Shown: in pieces, positions 12,241-12,376 of the stretch
Numbering within the stretch: position 1 is the first letter of the stretch
Layout: each line of letters opens with the position of its first letter
Assembly: GCA_919901895.1 (NCBI GenBank)
Contig: CAKKQI010000268.1
Location: 1 to 12,376 of the forward strand
From: Candidatus Brocadiaceae bacterium
GTDB taxonomy: Bacteria > Planctomycetota > MHYJ01 > JACQXL01 > CAKKQI01
Reading direction: 5' to 3'
DNA length: 12,376 bases
The notes under the pieces: model-generated
What the model was told of the DNA's origin: nothing
What the model saw: only the letters and a program-made list of their open reading frames with translations
Database searches by the model: none
Made by a program: the position numbers and the translations under genes

Positions 12241-12376
12241 ATGTTTGAACAGACCTTTAAGAGTATTGATGATATATTGCACAAAGATGCCGGTTGTGGC
12301 ACCGAACTTGATTATCTCGAACAGACCTCGTGGATTCTGTTCCTGAAATACCTGGATGACCTGGAAAAGGAAAGCA
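12241..12376 (+). CDS. hsdM: Type I restriction-modification DNA methyltransferase subunit, 5' part
   Basis: Only the first 45 codons are in the window. They read MFEQTFKSIDDILHKDAGCG, then a stretch with ELDYLEQTSWILFLKYLDDLE, which is the characteristic N-terminal helical domain (HsdM_N) of type I modification subunits. The full protein would use S-adenosylmethionine to methylate adenine and, with HsdS and HsdR, form a restriction system. The catalytic NPPF motif and the partner genes would lie beyond the right edge. AAGGAAG (12227-12233) is a good ribosome binding site about 9 bases before the ATG. Confidence 0.9.
   Translation, partial: MFEQTFKSIDDILHKDAGCGTELDYLEQTSWILFLKYLDDLEKES

Overview
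The window carries 13 credible genes in five blocks of alternating orientation, and nothing that looks like a phage, a transposase or a CRISPR array. Gene content is mostly housekeeping and bacterial. The genes are cysK, an ABC-2 type permease, a metallophosphoesterase, typA, a corrinoid adenosyltransferase, a rhomboid protease, an isoaspartyl peptidase/asparaginase, holA (DNA polymerase III delta), a small zinc-ribbon protein, a DUF2628-like membrane protein, rmlD, wecB with a small ORF in front of it, and the first 45 codons of a type I restriction methyltransferase (hsdM). Base composition is mid-GC. The style of the permease and of the DUF2628-like protein (an N-terminal NPYA motif) reminds me of Planctomycetota or another deep-branching uncultured group. 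That is an impression, not a placement.

Layout. (1) Positions 117-2852, plus strand: cysK, permease and phosphoesterase, loosely packed and probably transcribed separately. (2) 2885-5516, minus strand: the adenosyltransferase followed by typA, separated by a cluster of palindromes. (3) 5663-8559, plus strand: rhomboid and isoaspartyl peptidase form a two-gene operon, then holA on its own promoter, then the zinc-ribbon gene. (4) 8642-11615, minus strand: a 51-codon ORF, wecB and rmlD form a nucleotide-sugar (cell-surface polysaccharide) operon behind a perfect consensus promoter. The DUF2628-like gene downstream has its own promoter and a different base composition. (5) After about 625 bases without a convincing gene, filled with palindromes and inverted repeats, hsdM begins at 12241 and runs off the window.

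The most unusual signal is a family of GC-rich palindromes with a core close to CCCGATG-n-CATCGGG. Copies lie between genes (4864-4885, 8583-8601, 11866-11924) and also inside reading frames. One sits in cysK, where it coincides with about 26 extra residues before the PLP lysine. Another sits in rmlD. Different palindromes lie in wecB (two) and over the 3' ends of typA and holA. In every case the frame stays open. This is the behaviour described for Rickettsia palindromic elements and would be a parallel, apparently independent case.

A second pattern concerns expression. The permease, rhomboid and holA genes each have a -10-like hexamer ending only 6-8 bases before the ATG and no Shine-Dalgarno site, which predicts leaderless mRNAs. 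The isoaspartyl peptidase, zinc-ribbon, wecB-leader ORF and hsdM genes have clear Shine-Dalgarno sites. Other points are a seven-base inverted repeat that supplies both -35 boxes of the divergent cobO/rhomboid promoters, a hairpin that puts the isoaspartyl peptidase Shine-Dalgarno site in its loop, and a cysteine cluster in the adenosyltransferase.
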